The notes: generated by a model from the letters alone, not told the origin. A stretch of DNA of 64,000 bases from Muraenolepis orangiensis (GCA_027704905.1 CM051001.1:31415506-31479505); one strand, 5' to 3'; shown: positions 10,681-22,149, counted from the stretch's first letter. Program-made: numbers and translations.

Positions 10681-11138
10681 GGGGGGGGGGGGTCAGTGGT
10701 GTGAAGATTCAGGCACATATAGATTAAAAATGGATGGACTTCCCTCCTCTGAGAGGGAGCGGGTGCATATGCTGCGGCCCACAGACCGAATAAAAAGGTC
10801 TACAAAAGAGCTGGAATAATAATAAGAGATGTCGGCCGGGGGAAGGAAAGGTGGGAAACCAGCCAAACAGCACGCAAGCAAACTAAATACAAGACAGTAA
10901 GGCACTTGTTTGTGCATAGCAACAAACAATAGGCTTGTCTCTCGTCTGTTTAACCACCAAGTAATAGGCCCTTTAAAGGACAGGTAATAGGCCCTTTAAA
11001 GGACAGTCCCAAATGGGGGATCCGGTGCCAGCTGACTTGTTCCCTCAGTTCCTCCATTACCCGGGCTATTTATTTCCTTTCTGCAGAGAGAGATCAGCAG
11101 AGACGCGCCGCTGGTCTAATAATGGGAAGAGCTCGTCC

Positions 11139-11334
11139 TCCTCCTCCTCCTCCTCCTCCTCCTCCTCCACTCTCCTCCTCCTCCTCGTCCTCCTCCTCCT
11201 CCTCCTCCTCCTCCTCCTCCTCCTCCTCCTCCTCCTCCTCCTCCTCCTCCTCCTCCTCCACTCTCCTCCTCCTCCTCCTCCTCCTCCTCCTCCTCCTCGT
11301 CCTCCTCCTCCTCCTCCTCCTCCTCCTCCTCTTG
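11139..11334. repeat. (TCC)n trinucleotide repeat
   Basis: About 195 bp of TCC with ACTC and GTC interruptions. The poly-S, poly-L and poly-E frames across it are artefacts. Confidence 0.97.
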
Positions 11335-11538
11335 TGTGTGTTCACCCGGGATCAGCCTCATCATGTCGGCCCTCTTGTCTTCTTCCCTTTCCCTCCCTGT
11401 CCAGCTATCCTCTTGGTGTGAAAGGCTTTAGGAACAATGAAGGCATGATCACATGGCACAGAGTTAGTAATGGGGTTTAACAGAGTACAAGAGGGAGCGG
11501 CTAATTGCTCCTGAAAATAACAATCAAATGTTCACAAA

Positions 11539-11716
11539 GGATGGATAGGATGGATGGATGGATGGATGGATGGTTGGGTAGATAGATGGATGGATGGATA
11601 GATGGATGGATGGATGGATGGATGGTTGGGTAGATAGATGGATGGATGGATAGATGATGGATGGATGGATGGATGGTTGGGTAGATAGATGGATGGATGA
11701 ATAGATGGATGGATGG
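11539..11716. repeat. (GGAT)n tetranucleotide repeat with higher-order unit
   Basis: GGAT repeats arranged in a longer block (GGATGGTTGGGTAGATAGAT) repeated three times. Confidence 0.95.
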
Positions 11717-11744
11717 GAAGTGATAAAATAAGTTTAACCAACAT

Positions 11745-11962
11745 CTTTTTAAGTTATCTTAACTAATATTTTCTAGTCCAAATAACTTGACACATGAAGT
11801 TGTGTCAACAGACTACTAAGTTGTATCAACTAATTTATTGAAGTGTAATCAACTTGACACTAAATGTTGAATCAACTTGACTAAACTTAACTCAGTCAAA
11901 GCAACAAGATGACTTGACTTGGTCAAGTTGAGTCAACAAATCATTTTTAACAGTGTAGCTGT
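11745..11962. repeat. Probable fish interspersed repeat (TCAACTTGAC-rich)
   Basis: Repeated AAGTTGTGTCAAC / TCAACTTGAC words ending in TTTTTAACAGTGTA. This resembles the terminal part of common fish non-autonomous DNA transposons. Ends not resolved. Confidence 0.45.
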
Positions 11963-12295
11963 TCAACTTGATGAAGGCTACAGGATAGGGATCTGTCAAC
12001 ACAATGAGGAGGTGGACAAAAACACATCCTGTCTAAAAGAATAGACTGTGTGAAGTTCTGTGGTGCCTTTGAGCTGGCCTTGCGTGGCCCTGATGAAAGT
12101 GATGGACAGAAGGGCGACATTTCAATACAAAAAGTAATTGTATATAATGTAATTAACAATATGTAATTGTAAAAAAAATGGTATGAAAAATGCACTACCG
12201 CCACTGACAAAGACCATTGGTAAGGGATGGTTTATCACCCAGACTGGTACAGCCTTTTAAGGGAAGAAAGAAGCATGTGTGTGTTAGTATGTGGA

Positions 12296-12425
12296 TCAGT
12301 GTGTGTGTGTGTGTGTGTGTATCAGTGTGTGAGTGTGTATCAGTGTGTGAGTGTGTATCAGTGTGGTGAGTGAGTGAGTGAGTGAGTGAGTGAGTGAGTG
12401 AGTGAGTGAGTGAGTGAGTGAGTGA

Positions 12426-12460
<35 letters not shown>
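12296..12460. repeat. (GT)n / (GAGT)n compound microsatellite
   Basis: GT runs flank about 65 bp of pure GAGT. Confidence 0.96.
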
Positions 12461-12461
<1 letters not shown>

Positions 12462-12679
12462 CAGTGTGTGTGTATAAATGTGTGCACGTGTGTGTAATTT
12501 TGTATGATTCATCTTATAATTTGAACCACTAAACTAAAAAGTCATAGAAAATGGGCAATTTGTCAATTATCTGATCTGTTACTGAACCTCCAACAATGGA
12601 TCTGAGCATCAATGGAATTCATTTCAAATTGATTTGACAACGATGTTGCCTATAATAATCCTTCATGGTCCCTAGTCAG

Positions 12680-12713
12680 ATGACATTACTTGACACTTAT
12701 CAAGTAATGTCAT
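12680..12713. repeat. Short perfect inverted repeat
   Basis: ATGACATTACTTGA and TCAAGTAATGTCAT form 14-bp arms around a 6-nt loop. It is not followed by a T-run or any gene, so a terminator role is not indicated. Confidence 0.85.
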
Positions 12714-12882
12714 AGAAGTGACATCACAGTAATTATGAAAACAAAAACCAACCTTTCATTAACCACTAAAAGTTCATCATAACAAGAAAGACAATTGCAA
12801 TTATCATTCAACAATTGAAATGATTTAAAGAATAATATAAAGTACATCTGGAAAATAGAATCAGACTAAAGTAGAGATAGGG

Positions 12883-12986
<104 letters not shown>

Positions 12987-13136
12987 GTGTTTGATATTAG
13001 AAGGATGTCTATGTATTGACAGAGCAGGGAGCTGAGTGGAGCATAGTGCCTCCAGGTATCTGAGGTACTGACATTTAAAAACCCCAAAAAGATTTCCCCC
13101 ACATACAATTGTATGACACTTCTAAACACACATGCA

Positions 13137-13170
<34 letters not shown>

Positions 13171-13444
13171 AATTTAAGACTAGATTTGAAAATGACCTTT
13201 CCTTTCTAAAGTTCTTGAAAAGGTTTTCTTCCGCCAACTACAATCCATAAGGACAATGCATGCCTATCTATAATGGCTGCAGCCTTGGTTCAGAGCACGT
13301 CATACCACAGGATCCACTCTGTAAAAATGTACTTAGTTAGTTACTTTTAACAGATTCTGGGGACCATGCCGTTTAAATACTGCTGGACCTCAGTGGCGCT
13401 TTTCGACGACAACATTCTCATTTTCCAACTCGAATATGGGGTTG

Positions 13445-13860
13445 GCATTCAGGAAACAGCCTTAAATGGTTGTACCCACCAGACATAACCTTTTCAGTTC
13501 AGATTGGCAATCTTTCGTCCTCCTCTGCCGCCTTCCCCTGTGGGGTGCCCAAAGGGTTAATACTCGGTCACATTCTATTTCCCTTGAACCTGCTGGCCCT
13601 GGGTTCCATCATCCGGAAACACTTTATCTCTTTCCATCTTAATGCCGGGGATACCCAGCTGTACTGGTCCCACTACAACCAAATAGAAAGTGTTTCCTGA
13701 TACTGGCCCTTTCCTTTATTGCCTCCCAGTCAGATTTAGAATTGATTTAAAAGTTGAGTTTGTCATTGTTTGTAAAGCAGTGAATGGTACAGCCTTACAT
13801 GTCTCCATTCCACCTGTAGGTCACTAAGTTCCTCTCACCAGATGCCTCTAACTGTATTAG
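13445..13860 (+). pseudogene. Decayed LINE reverse-transcriptase fragment
   Basis: A plus-strand frame (13470-13700) reads like the palm region of a fish LINE reverse transcriptase: FSVQIGNLSSSSAAFPCGVP, then a GLILGHILFPLNLL stretch and NAGDTQLYWSHYN. The last stands where YADDTQLY is expected, so the catalytic Y-A-D-D box is damaged to N-A-G-D. Beyond the stop at about 13698 another frame gives LPVRFRIDLKVEF, resembling the downstream LPVRFRI...FK.LNG region. Both flanks are truncated. An old, dead copy. Confidence 0.7.
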
Positions 13861-14340
13861 CAACACTAAAATAGCATTATTATTTGTATTGTTATTATAT
13901 ATTCCATACTCCCTTTCTCTACCACTTCCTTATTCATAGTCTTCCTTCTGTAATATTTATATTATGGATCTTATGTGTCAAACTAAATATAAAGTTCAAT
14001 AGGCCTATGTCACATTTCCTGCTTCCGGAACGTTAAAAATCGCCGAGCAGTGTACTCTTACTTCCGGTAGTTACCCCAGATACGTGACAAACTGTGGCCG
14101 CCTCCTCCTCTCTGTTATTGTAATGTACCGGCTGCTCAACGTCTAAACAGAGACAGCCGTACCTCAGTTTACACGACTTACCCAAAGACAAACTCCTCCG
14201 CAAGCCTCTTGTGTGTGTGTGTGAGGCTGATAAGGAGGATGAAGGTCCCTCGTTTCATGTTCTCAGGGGTAGCGCGTATGTCTGCAGTTTGCACTTTGAC
14301 AAGGAGAGCACGTCTCGAAATGTGGGCGGAATAGGCTAAT

Positions 14341-14535
14341 AATGTCGGGTATGTGTATGATTAAAAGCACTGGTCCTGACTCCCACACACACTCCATCTC
14401 TCATCCGAATAGAGCCACATAATGTCGGGTATGTGTGTGATTAAAAGCACTGGTCCTGACCCCCACACACACTCCATCTCTCATCCGAATAGAGCCACAT
14501 AATGTCGGGTATGTGTGTGATTTAAAGCACTGGTC
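14341..14535. repeat. 80-bp tandem repeat, about 2.5 copies
   Basis: AATGTCGGGTATGTGT recurs at 14341, 14421 and 14501, an exact 80-bp period, with nearly identical sequence between. Confidence 0.95.
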
Positions 14536-14900
14536 CCAAGTAGGGCTGGGCGATACGGACCAAAACCCGGTATTTTTAGGCTGCATCGCGATATACGATA
14601 TATATTGGTATTTTATACAAATTCGGTTTTAACTCAATGCCACAAGTGTGTCACAAGCACTTTTATTTTAAGACAACTCATATTCACAAGAATAACAGGC
14701 ATTCCCTTTTAGAAAATATACAGCTGCACACTACATATTAACACGTAAATGAAAAGGTACATTGAAATAATCAAAATCCCTTAAATAAATAGCCTATATT
14801 ATATACATAGGCATACCTCTGCTCCTACACAAAATCTTTGTTATATGGCGATATATCCCGATAGAGACACAAGACACAATGTCGGGGAATTGTATGATTC
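14536..14900 (+). repeat. Probable interspersed repeat starting AGGGCTGGGCGATA
   Basis: AGGGCTGGGCGATACGGACC followed by ATCGCGATATACGATATA is a recurrent start of a fish DNA-transposon remnant. A second ATATGGCGATATATCCCGATA block at about 14840-14860 may be the other end. No protein remains. Confidence 0.5.
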
Positions 14901-15262
14901 GGATTCAGACTTCTTCACTGTAGTGTTCATTCACTAGTTGAACCACATTGTCTTGACCGACTTTTGGAAGGTTGTGCAGCGATGTTGTCCATCGATAACT
15001 GTCCTCCATGCTGAATGCATTAACCGGAACTTGGGATACACTGCTTCAGAGATTTTTATCGGGTACTTCCGGCTTTCAACTGTGCCGTGATATAGGTCTA
15101 TAGACTGTGGGGCTGCCGGACAGAGACATAAAATAATTATTTTGTTCTACTTTTTTGTCTTTATGCCTTAAGTTGTACTTTAAAAATGTCGTTGGCAATA
15201 CACTAACAGGATTATATATTTATTACACAGAGAGACGCAGAGCTGTTATTGGTGTAGAAGGA

Positions 15263-15390
15263 ACAATCTGTAGATTGGCATGCACTTTACTGCAACATTT
15301 GCACTCTGGTTAGATGCTGATTATGTTCGCTGTACTGTACTTGTGCTGTGCAATGTCAATACATTTGAACCTAATCTAATCTAATCTATA
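15263..15390 (+). mobile_element. LINE 3' end fragment (TAATC-tailed family)
   Basis: TGCACTTTACTGCAACATTTGCAC through GTACTTGTGCTGTGCAATG to ACCTAATCTAATCTAATCTA. The same order occurs in reverse at 29875-30130 and 45428-45900. It is the 3' UTR of one LINE family. Confidence 0.8.
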
Positions 15391-15423
15391 TCAAATCTTA
15401 ATATGTAAATAAAGGTTTAGACA

Positions 15424-15472
15424 TTAACACCCACTTGCTAAAAGGTTTGGTTCTGTAGCAAGTGGGTGTTAA
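15424..15472. repeat. Perfect 16-bp inverted repeat
   Basis: TTAACACCCACTTGCT (15424-15439) pairs with AGCAAGTGGGTGTTAA (15457-15472), loop 17 nt. Confidence 0.93.
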
Positions 15473-15479
15473 GGTGTAA

Positions 15480-16198
15480 ACCCCCAATTAATTGTCATGA
15501 ATAATGTATACAATTAATATTAATTTTCCTTGTCAATGCACTAAAACAGTAATCATTTATCAACGTCCTCCTCATTCGAAGGAAATTTAATCACAGAAAA
15601 AAACCCAGCATTTTTTACATTCAATAGCCAGAAAGCATGACCCTTGTGAATGTCACCTGAAAACCACCCCACAGTTAAAACAAATCTCTCTAGTTAGAAC
15701 ACTTCCATTCTCCGTAATATTACTGTACACCGATACAGTAATTCATACTGTATACTGGGGTCAGAACAGAGACTTAGGGCATTTTGCCCTTAAATAATAT
15801 ATACAGTATTAGCTCTTGAAATTGGGATGAGGATTTCTTTCTTACTGTACAAACAAGTTAAATGAGCAGACGTGATGAAGGAATGTCTTGCCACACCTCC
15901 TAAATTACACTTGAGCTAGAGAGCTGTATGTACAAGATCACCAATTAGGTGATATCATCTCAGATGATATTTACTTAGATTATATGTTACTTAGATTATA
16001 TTCCAAAAATGTGACCTTGGATTATATTCAGAAAAAATGTGATCTCAGAAATAAAACAAGCCTAATTGTAGTATCAAACCCTAATACCAAAAAAATAAAA
16101 CCCCAATAGGAAACCCTTACCATGGAACATAACTCTAAACCCAAACCCTAAAACCATGTACTAACTAATAGGACATGCTAACTCCAGTTTTTATTATT
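15480..16198. other. Unassigned AT-rich DNA
   Basis: No gene recognised. Repeated words (TTACTTAGATTATAT at about 15970-16000) suggest a small duplication. Confidence 0.5.
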
Positions 16199-16325
16199 TA
16201 TAATGGGCTATATGCACTAAGCTGTGTGAAGTACTTCCGGCTTCAAGTTAAACGAGTAAACCTCTTCTGGTATATTTGTTTACTTCCAACTAGCAAAGCC
16301 ACAGCTCCTGAGGTAATATTTCGCC

Positions 16326-16493
16326 ATGAATTCCCATAAGAAAATGCGTTTTCAAAAACAGGAGAAGAAATACTCCGAACATAGTTGTGTTCCACTTTGT
16401 TCGGCATCATCGAAATGTAACGGTATTTAGATTCCATGGCTTTCCAACCTGAGAAGAACTCGACGCGGACATCCGATTCTATACCAGGTAACG
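16326..16493 (+). pseudogene. THAP-like first exon within the left inverted repeat
   Basis: From an ATG at 16326 the frame gives MNSHKKMRF... then a C-V-P-L-C-S-A-S-S-K segment, resembling the start of a THAP zinc finger. A stop follows. In a shifted frame FHGFPT appears, matching the usual HxFP position of THAP. The exon would end before GTAACG at about 16494. The right-arm copy is also broken. The THAP call rests on spacing and a few residues only. Confidence 0.4.
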
Positions 16494-17073
16494 TTAGACC
16501 CAAGTTGTGCTATTCAGCTAACTGTTTGACAAAGTAACCAAAGTAAACATCAGTTAAACTATAAAGAATCCTATCGTAAGTCTTAATAAAAAGGTTAATG
16601 TGCCTACTGCATGACCGCTGCAGCCTGTCATGCATACGAGATGAGCCATTGGCTTAGTTGTTACAGCTAACATTATTTTGGTGACCGTGTATGATTATAT
16701 TTACTTTGTTAATTAAAGACTGACATGATGTATGTGTCTTTTTGTAAATACATTTCCAAGCTGTGACCACCTGATGGCGTTTTGGGGTTTGATTGATTCT
16801 TCAATTTACTGAATGGTTTGGGTCTCCAGAGCCAAGAGCCTCCAGAGCACGTCCATCCACGGTAGGTTATGGTCTGAGCTGCTTTGTAGTAACAGATGGT
16901 GGGATGCCATTGCATTTACAGAAGGCTACACTAAAGGACTCGGCCCCCTTTAAATACAGCAACTCAGTTTTCCCCATGGTATGGTACACATAACCATTAT
17001 AAAACATTTAGCCAAACAAGAGCACATCCTTACTAGTTTATAACTTAAAGCAGTAACCTTTTTTTTAACCTTC

Positions 17074-17463
17074 CAGAGACAGCTGCTCCAGCCAATCGAC
17101 GAGTTCTTTCTTTTCCTCGTCTTCCTGTCGGTTGGTTTGAAGGAGAGGGACCCGGCGCATCGGTTCAACATACACCAGTCCACAGTGAGCTGCACTATTG
17201 CAACATGGACACGTTTTATAGCCACTGCACTGGGGTCTCAATGCATCTGGCTCACACCTGCAGAAGTGCAAGCTTACCTCCCTGAGGAATTCTGAGACAC
17301 CCAGGTCATCTTGGACTGCACTGAGCTCAAGTGTCAGACACCATCCTTACCACTCCTGCAAAGTGAGATGTACTCCACCTACAAATCTCACTGCACCATG
17401 AAAGGGCTTATTGGCAGACGTTTACAGTGGCATGCCTGTATTCAAACTACCAAAACAAGGCAT
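17074..17463 (+). pseudogene. Transposase fragment, HTH_Tnp_4 / DDE_Tnp_4 type
   Basis: Immediately after a pyrimidine tract and CAG (acceptor-like), one frame runs without stop from about 17074 to a TGA near 17297. Its sequence reads PIDEFFLFLVFLSVGLKERD, then AHRFNIHQSTVSCTIATW and CIWLTPAEVQAYLPEEF. This matches the helix-turn-helix that precedes DDE_Tnp_4 nucleases. After the TGA the same frame continues with DTQVILDCTELKCQTPSLPL and STYKSHCTMKGLIG. The D of DCTE is probably the first catalytic aspartate. The rest of the nuclease, with the other acidic residues, is missing, so the copy is inactive and probably internally deleted. Confidence 0.72.
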
Positions 17464-18286
17464 TAGTTAAGGCATGGGTTAAGTAAAGCATTGGTTTAAC
17501 ACCAGGTTTTTGTAATTTAATTTAGTGAATTTTGTTTATTCCAGTGGCAGATCATTTTGTTAAACATTCTGTAAATCTTATGTACACAAACATTATCAAT
17601 GTAAGCAAACTGTTAAGTTTGAGTCAAAAATTAACATTGTAACATATTGTACATACATCATTATTGAACTATTGTAACATATTGGCTAAAAAACATTATT
17701 GAAAAATGAACTGTAATCAAATATTTTATAACATTTTGTCATTGACCCTGTGTTTTGCTCATGTTCATTTCTCAAAGACATATCTTGGCATGTATATGTA
17801 GAACAATAAATGGTCAGATTTTTCTCTAATTGATCTTTGCACTTGTGGATCCATGTGTAATCGTTGCACACCTGTTTGGAACAGCAATGCCACGATGTGA
17901 TTGCACACAACACTGCCTGCCACACAGGAGCATTGGCTGTGTCAACACCACTGGCCATGAATCAAGAAGCGGAATCTAAGAAGAAAGAGATTAGAAATAT
18001 TAGAAATATTAGAAATTACAAATTAGAAATATACCCTCTGCTTCATGGAAAAGTAGGTTATTATGAGTAGAACAGTTATTGTTATTGTTACTGAACCATG
18101 CTTTTAGACCATGCCTACCCTCCTAAATGCTTAGCTCAGCTTTCTCCCTACTCAAACAAACTTGAATAACCTTCCTTGATAACTATTATGCCTTAGATGG
18201 TGTATATTAGCAGTGTTAACTTATGTAAATATGTTTGCACGTTTCCACCTTATCCTTATTAACTTGATCAAATGATCTGACCAATG
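17464..18286. other. Internal, non-coding remainder of the DNA transposon
   Basis: AT-rich. A 90-codon minus-strand frame (17958-17686) has several Cys and Trp but no motif I can name. It could be a remnant of a second transposon gene. Confidence 0.4.
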
Positions 18287-18708
18287 TGCAGTAGGCACAT
18301 TAACTATTTTGTATTAAGACTTACGATAGGATTCTTTATTGTGTAACTGATGTTTACTTTGGTCGATGTCAAACAGTTAGCTGAATGGCACAACTTGGAT
18401 CTAACGTTACCTGGTATAGAATCGGATGTCCGCGTCGGGTTCTTCTCAGGCGGGATGGGTTGGAAAACCATGGAAACTAAATACCGTTACATTTCGGTGA
18501 TGCCGAACAAAGCGGAAACACAACAATGTTCGGAGTATTTCTTCTCCTGTTTTTGAAAACGCATTTTCTTATGGGAATTCATGGCGAAATATTACCTCAG
18601 GAGCTGTAGCTTTGCTAGTTGGAAGTAAACAAATATACTGGAAGAGGTTTACTCGTTTAACTTGAAGCCGGAAGTACTTCACACAGCTTAGTGCATATAG
18701 CCCATTAT

Positions 18709-18760
18709 ATAGCCTATATAGCATATAGCCCATTATATAGCCTATATAGCATATAGCCCA
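18709..18760. repeat. 26-bp tandem repeat at transposon edge
   Basis: GCATATAGCCCATTATATAG is repeated with period ~26 bp across the right end of the transposon, so the terminal bases of the inverted repeat are amplified here. Confidence 0.85.
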
Positions 18761-18764
18761 TTAC

Positions 18765-18962
18765 GTCAAACCAAGGAAACAACACGGGATCTGGGCTTCA
18801 GAAACCTCTGTCCCTGTTCTGACCCCTGCAGAATACATATTGGTTCATTTTGGTTAATTTATGTTCATTTTGGTTCATTGTGTTCATTATGGTTCATTTA
18901 GCAATTTTGTTTTGATGTGACTGTGTGTTTTGGTCGATTATAGAGAGAGAAAAGTATGCCTG
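18765..18962 (-). repeat. Dispersed repeat with AATGAACC array, copy 2
   Basis: Reverse complement of the 5611-5900 repeat. It includes TGGTTCATTTTGG-type words and ATTATAGAGAGAG...AGTATGCC at its end. It lies directly beside the transposon's right arm. Confidence 0.8.
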
Positions 18963-19308
18963 ACAGCTGAATCCAGTGAGTGAAACGTAGCAATTAACTT
19001 ATACCGTGCAGCAGTAAGGTTGTTATCATTCAAATGTATTCCAACTGTTGATACAGAAGTCTCTGTATTGACAGAACAACTAGCTTAGCACTAGGTTCTG
19101 TGCACAAACACACATATAAATCAGACTTAATGTTAGCAAATCATTGTACTTTTGTACTGTTTTGTCATGAGAACGGAGGGAGGGTTCTTCTCACAATTCA
19201 TCACATTTCCTGGTCTTCCAGAACATTGAGGAACACAACAATGTTTAGAAGTCACCGGAAAAGCTCAATACTGGCAGCTCCGAGAGAGCCACCAAAACAG
19301 AGCTTAAC

Positions 19309-19311
<3 letters not shown>

Positions 19312-19373
<62 letters not shown>
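19312..19373. repeat. (GA)n microsatellite
   Basis: About 62 bp of GA. Confidence 0.97.
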
Positions 19374-19375
<2 letters not shown>

Positions 19376-19429
19376 ATTTTGGGCAGGCGGTAATTATTTT
19401 TCATTAGCCGTTATCACAGCCGTTCGCTG

Positions 19430-19830
19430 ATTCGCAGCCTAAAACAACCCCCACCTCAACCTCACGACAGACCCCCATCGCCACCCTCCTCTCCTCATTG
19501 CCCTCCTACACACCCACCCCCACCCCCACCCGCACCCTACACCCCCACCCTCACCTACACCCCTTCAATGAGCCCTCCCTGGCCGCACACTCTTACACAC
19601 TCGTACATATTCTTACACACTCTAAAACACTCTTACACACCCTAACATATTCTTACACACTCTTACACACTAATATACTCTTACACACCCTAACATACCC
19701 CTGACATATTATGTAATATTATGTAACATATTATGTATACACCCTAACATATTGTAACTATAGTGTAACTCTTACACACTAACCTCCTCTTCCACACTAA
19801 TATACTCCAACATCCTCTTACACACTAATT
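19430..19830. repeat. C/A-rich degenerate tandem array
   Basis: CACCCCCACCC-type tract followed by CTTACACACTCTAACATATT-type words with a period near 18-20 bp. No gene. Confidence 0.75.
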
Positions 19831-20026
19831 CAAGATTCAAGATATACAATAATACAATAATACACACTAACAATAATAATACACTAATAATACACTAATA
19901 ATAGTGTTTTCTTCCTTTTTATTTTCATTGTTGTTTGTATTTGTGTGGCGCCCTGAAGTAAACACCACACATACATAAGTCTATGCAAGACACACCAGCT
20001 AATGCGCATAAGGCAGCTGGTCCTGA

Positions 20027-21970
20027 TTGCAGCAACCAATCGCTGTGAGGGATGTTCAACGCTGGTCGGACCAATCTGATCGCGCTGACTGGCACATGTT
20101 CCGCATTGCCTCGGACAATAACATCAACGAGTACGCGTCCTCGGTCACCAGGTTCATCAAGAAGTGCATAGATGACGTTGTTCCGACCAAGTCGGTTCGG
20201 ATATACCCCAACCAGAAACCGTGGATTAACGGCGATGTTTGCGCTGCCCTACATGCACGTAACGCCGCCTTTGGCTCCGGGAATATGGAGGAATATACGA
20301 GAGCCCACTACGACCTCCGTAAGACCATCGTCACTGCCAAGCGGGAGTATAAGGACAGAGTGGAGGAGAAATTCAAGAGCCACGACGCGAGGGGTATGTG
20401 GCAGGGTCAACAGACGATAACGAACTTCAGAGGGAGAACCAGTTGTGTAGAGAACTCCTCTACCTCCCTCCCAGGAGAGCTAATTACTTTTTTTGCTCGG
20501 TTCGACGGAACGGCAGGCCGCCGAAGCCAGCGCCGCCTGAGGAGACCAGCCTGCTGAACATCTCGGAGGTGGATGTGCGCCGCACCTTCAGGCGGTTGAA
20601 CATCCGTAAGGCAGCAGGCCCCGACGACATCCCGGGCCGCGTCCTCAGAGCATGCGCAGACCAGTTGGTAGGAGTCTTTGCAGACATCTTCAACCTCTCC
20701 CTGTCCCAGGCTGTTGTTCCCGCGGTCTTCAAGATGTCCACCACCGTGCCTGTCCCTAAACAACCCAAGGTAACATGCCTGAATGACTATAGACCTGTAG
20801 CCCTCACCTCGATTGCCAGCAAATGCTTCGAGAGGTTCATCAAGGACTTTATTTGCTCCGTGTTACCTGCCACGCTGGACCCATGGCAATTTGTATATCG
20901 TCAAAACAGATCCACGGACGACGCAATTACCGTGGCCCTCCACACTGCCCTTTCCCACCTGGAGGGAAAGAACTGTTATGTGCGAATGCTGTTTGTGGAC
21001 TACAGCTCAGCGTTCAACACGATAGTTCCTGCCAAGCTCGACACCAAGCTTAGAGGTCTAGGCGTGCCCCATCCACGTGCAGCTGGATACTGGACCTCCT
21101 GTCGGACCACCGCTAGGTGGTGAGGATGGGCAGCACCACCTCAGAGCCACTGACCCTCAACACGGGAGCCCCCCAGGGATGCGTGCTGAGCCCTCTCCTC
21201 TACTCCCTCTACACCCACGACTGCATGGCTATGCACAGCTCCAACGTCATCATCAAGTTTGCTGACGACACGACAGTGATGGGCCTGATCGCCGGCAACG
21301 ATGACACAGCCTACAGGGAGGAGGTTGGATCGCTGGAGCAGTGGTCCAGGAGAACAGCCTCGCCCTCAAAGTCAAGAAGACCAAGGAGCTGATCGTGGAC
21401 TACAGGAAGCAGAGAGGAGAGCACAGCCCTATCTTCATCGATGGTGTTGCAGTAGAGAGGGTCAGCAGCTTCAAGTTCAACAACGCCTGTATTTCCTCAG
21501 GCGTCTGAGGAAATTCAGCATGGGCCCCCGCATCCTGAGAACATTCTATACCGGCACTATCGAGAGTGTTCTTACAGGGTGTATCACCGCCTGGTACGGG
21601 AACTGCACCGCACTAGAGCACCGAGCTTCAAAGGGTGGTGTGGACGGCCCAGTATATCGTTGGAGGTGAGCTCCCCTCCCTCCTGGATATATACAACCAA
21701 CGGTGCGTGGCCAAGGCCAAACGCATCATAAAAGACAATACCCACGCATCGTTGGATTACCCCTCCCTGCAATAAACACTACCCACCACAAACGGTGTCT
21801 GAGGAAGGTACACAAATAGTCAAAGACCCCTCTCACCCCAACCATGGACTGTTTGCCCTCCTCCCCTCCAGGAGGCGCTATAGAAACCTTTGTTCCAAGT
21901 CAAGCAGGCTTAGGAACAGCTTCTTCCCCTCAGCTGTCATCTCTCTGAACTCTGCACACATACCTGAATG
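20027..21970 (+). pseudogene. Broken LINE ORF2 (reverse transcriptase)
   Basis: Pieces in order: a pre-RT segment (20027-20410; NQKPWINGDVCAALHARNAA), a linker and fingers segment (20398-21123; RKAAGPDDIPGRVLRACADQ, LNDYRPVALTSIASKCFERF, DPWQFVYRQNRSTDDAI), motif A MLFVDYSSAFNTI, then from about 21117 NTGAPQGCVLSPLLYSLYTHD and the catalytic FADDTTVMGLI. Next come a piece with RLYFLRRLRKFSMGPRILRT and ESVLTGCITAWYGNCTALEH, and finally LPSRRRYRNLC...SFFPSAVISLNS before a stop near 21970. Frames change near 20400, 21120 and 21390, with further breaks after. The order and motifs fit an L2/CR1-group fish LINE. Clade assignment is tentative. Confidence 0.83.
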
Positions 21971-22145
21971 ATAGTCATGTACATTTTTACTGTACTTACC
22001 ATATATATATATACAGTATATTAATCGTCAACTGCTGATATAACTACACACCCCTGCCTACTACCTGCTGTATATACATTTATATATATTTATCTTTTGA
22101 TACTGCATACCCCTGCTCACTACCTGTTTATACTTTATACTTCAA
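20028..22145 (+). mobile_element. L2/CR1-group LINE, 5'- and 3'-truncated
   Basis: A plus-strand element with ORF2 coding sequence (20027 to about 21970) followed by a 3' UTR. The 3' UTR words (CCCCTGCCTACTACCTGCTG, TATATTTATC, CATACCCCTGCTCACTACCTG) also occur at 29875-30130 and 45428-45900. The terminal ACTTGTGCTGTACAATG / TAATC tail seen in those copies is missing, so this copy is cut at about 22145. Confidence 0.82.
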
Positions 22146-22149
22146 ACCA

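Larger units (their letters stand above)
16199..18708 (+). mobile_element. DNA transposon (PIF/Harbinger-ISL2EU type) with ~410-bp inverted repeats
   Basis: The left arm (about 16199-16611, from TATAATGGGCTATATGCAC to GTGCCTACTGCA) is repeated in reverse complement at about 18287-18708, with differences at only a few percent of positions. Between the arms is a broken transposase segment (17074-17463) with HTH_Tnp_4 and DDE_Tnp_4-like sequence. Each arm holds a THAP-like first exon followed by a splice-donor-like ACCAG/GTAACG. A THAP exon plus HTH_Tnp_4/DDE_Tnp_4 is the composition known for ISL2EU/PIF-related transposons of fish. The class is inferred from this; target duplications could not be fixed because the flanks are repetitive. 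Confidence 0.75.

Noticed and set aside
12680..12713. Rho-independent-type terminator hairpin
   Set aside because: AT-rich stem with no T-run, and the genome is eukaryotic.
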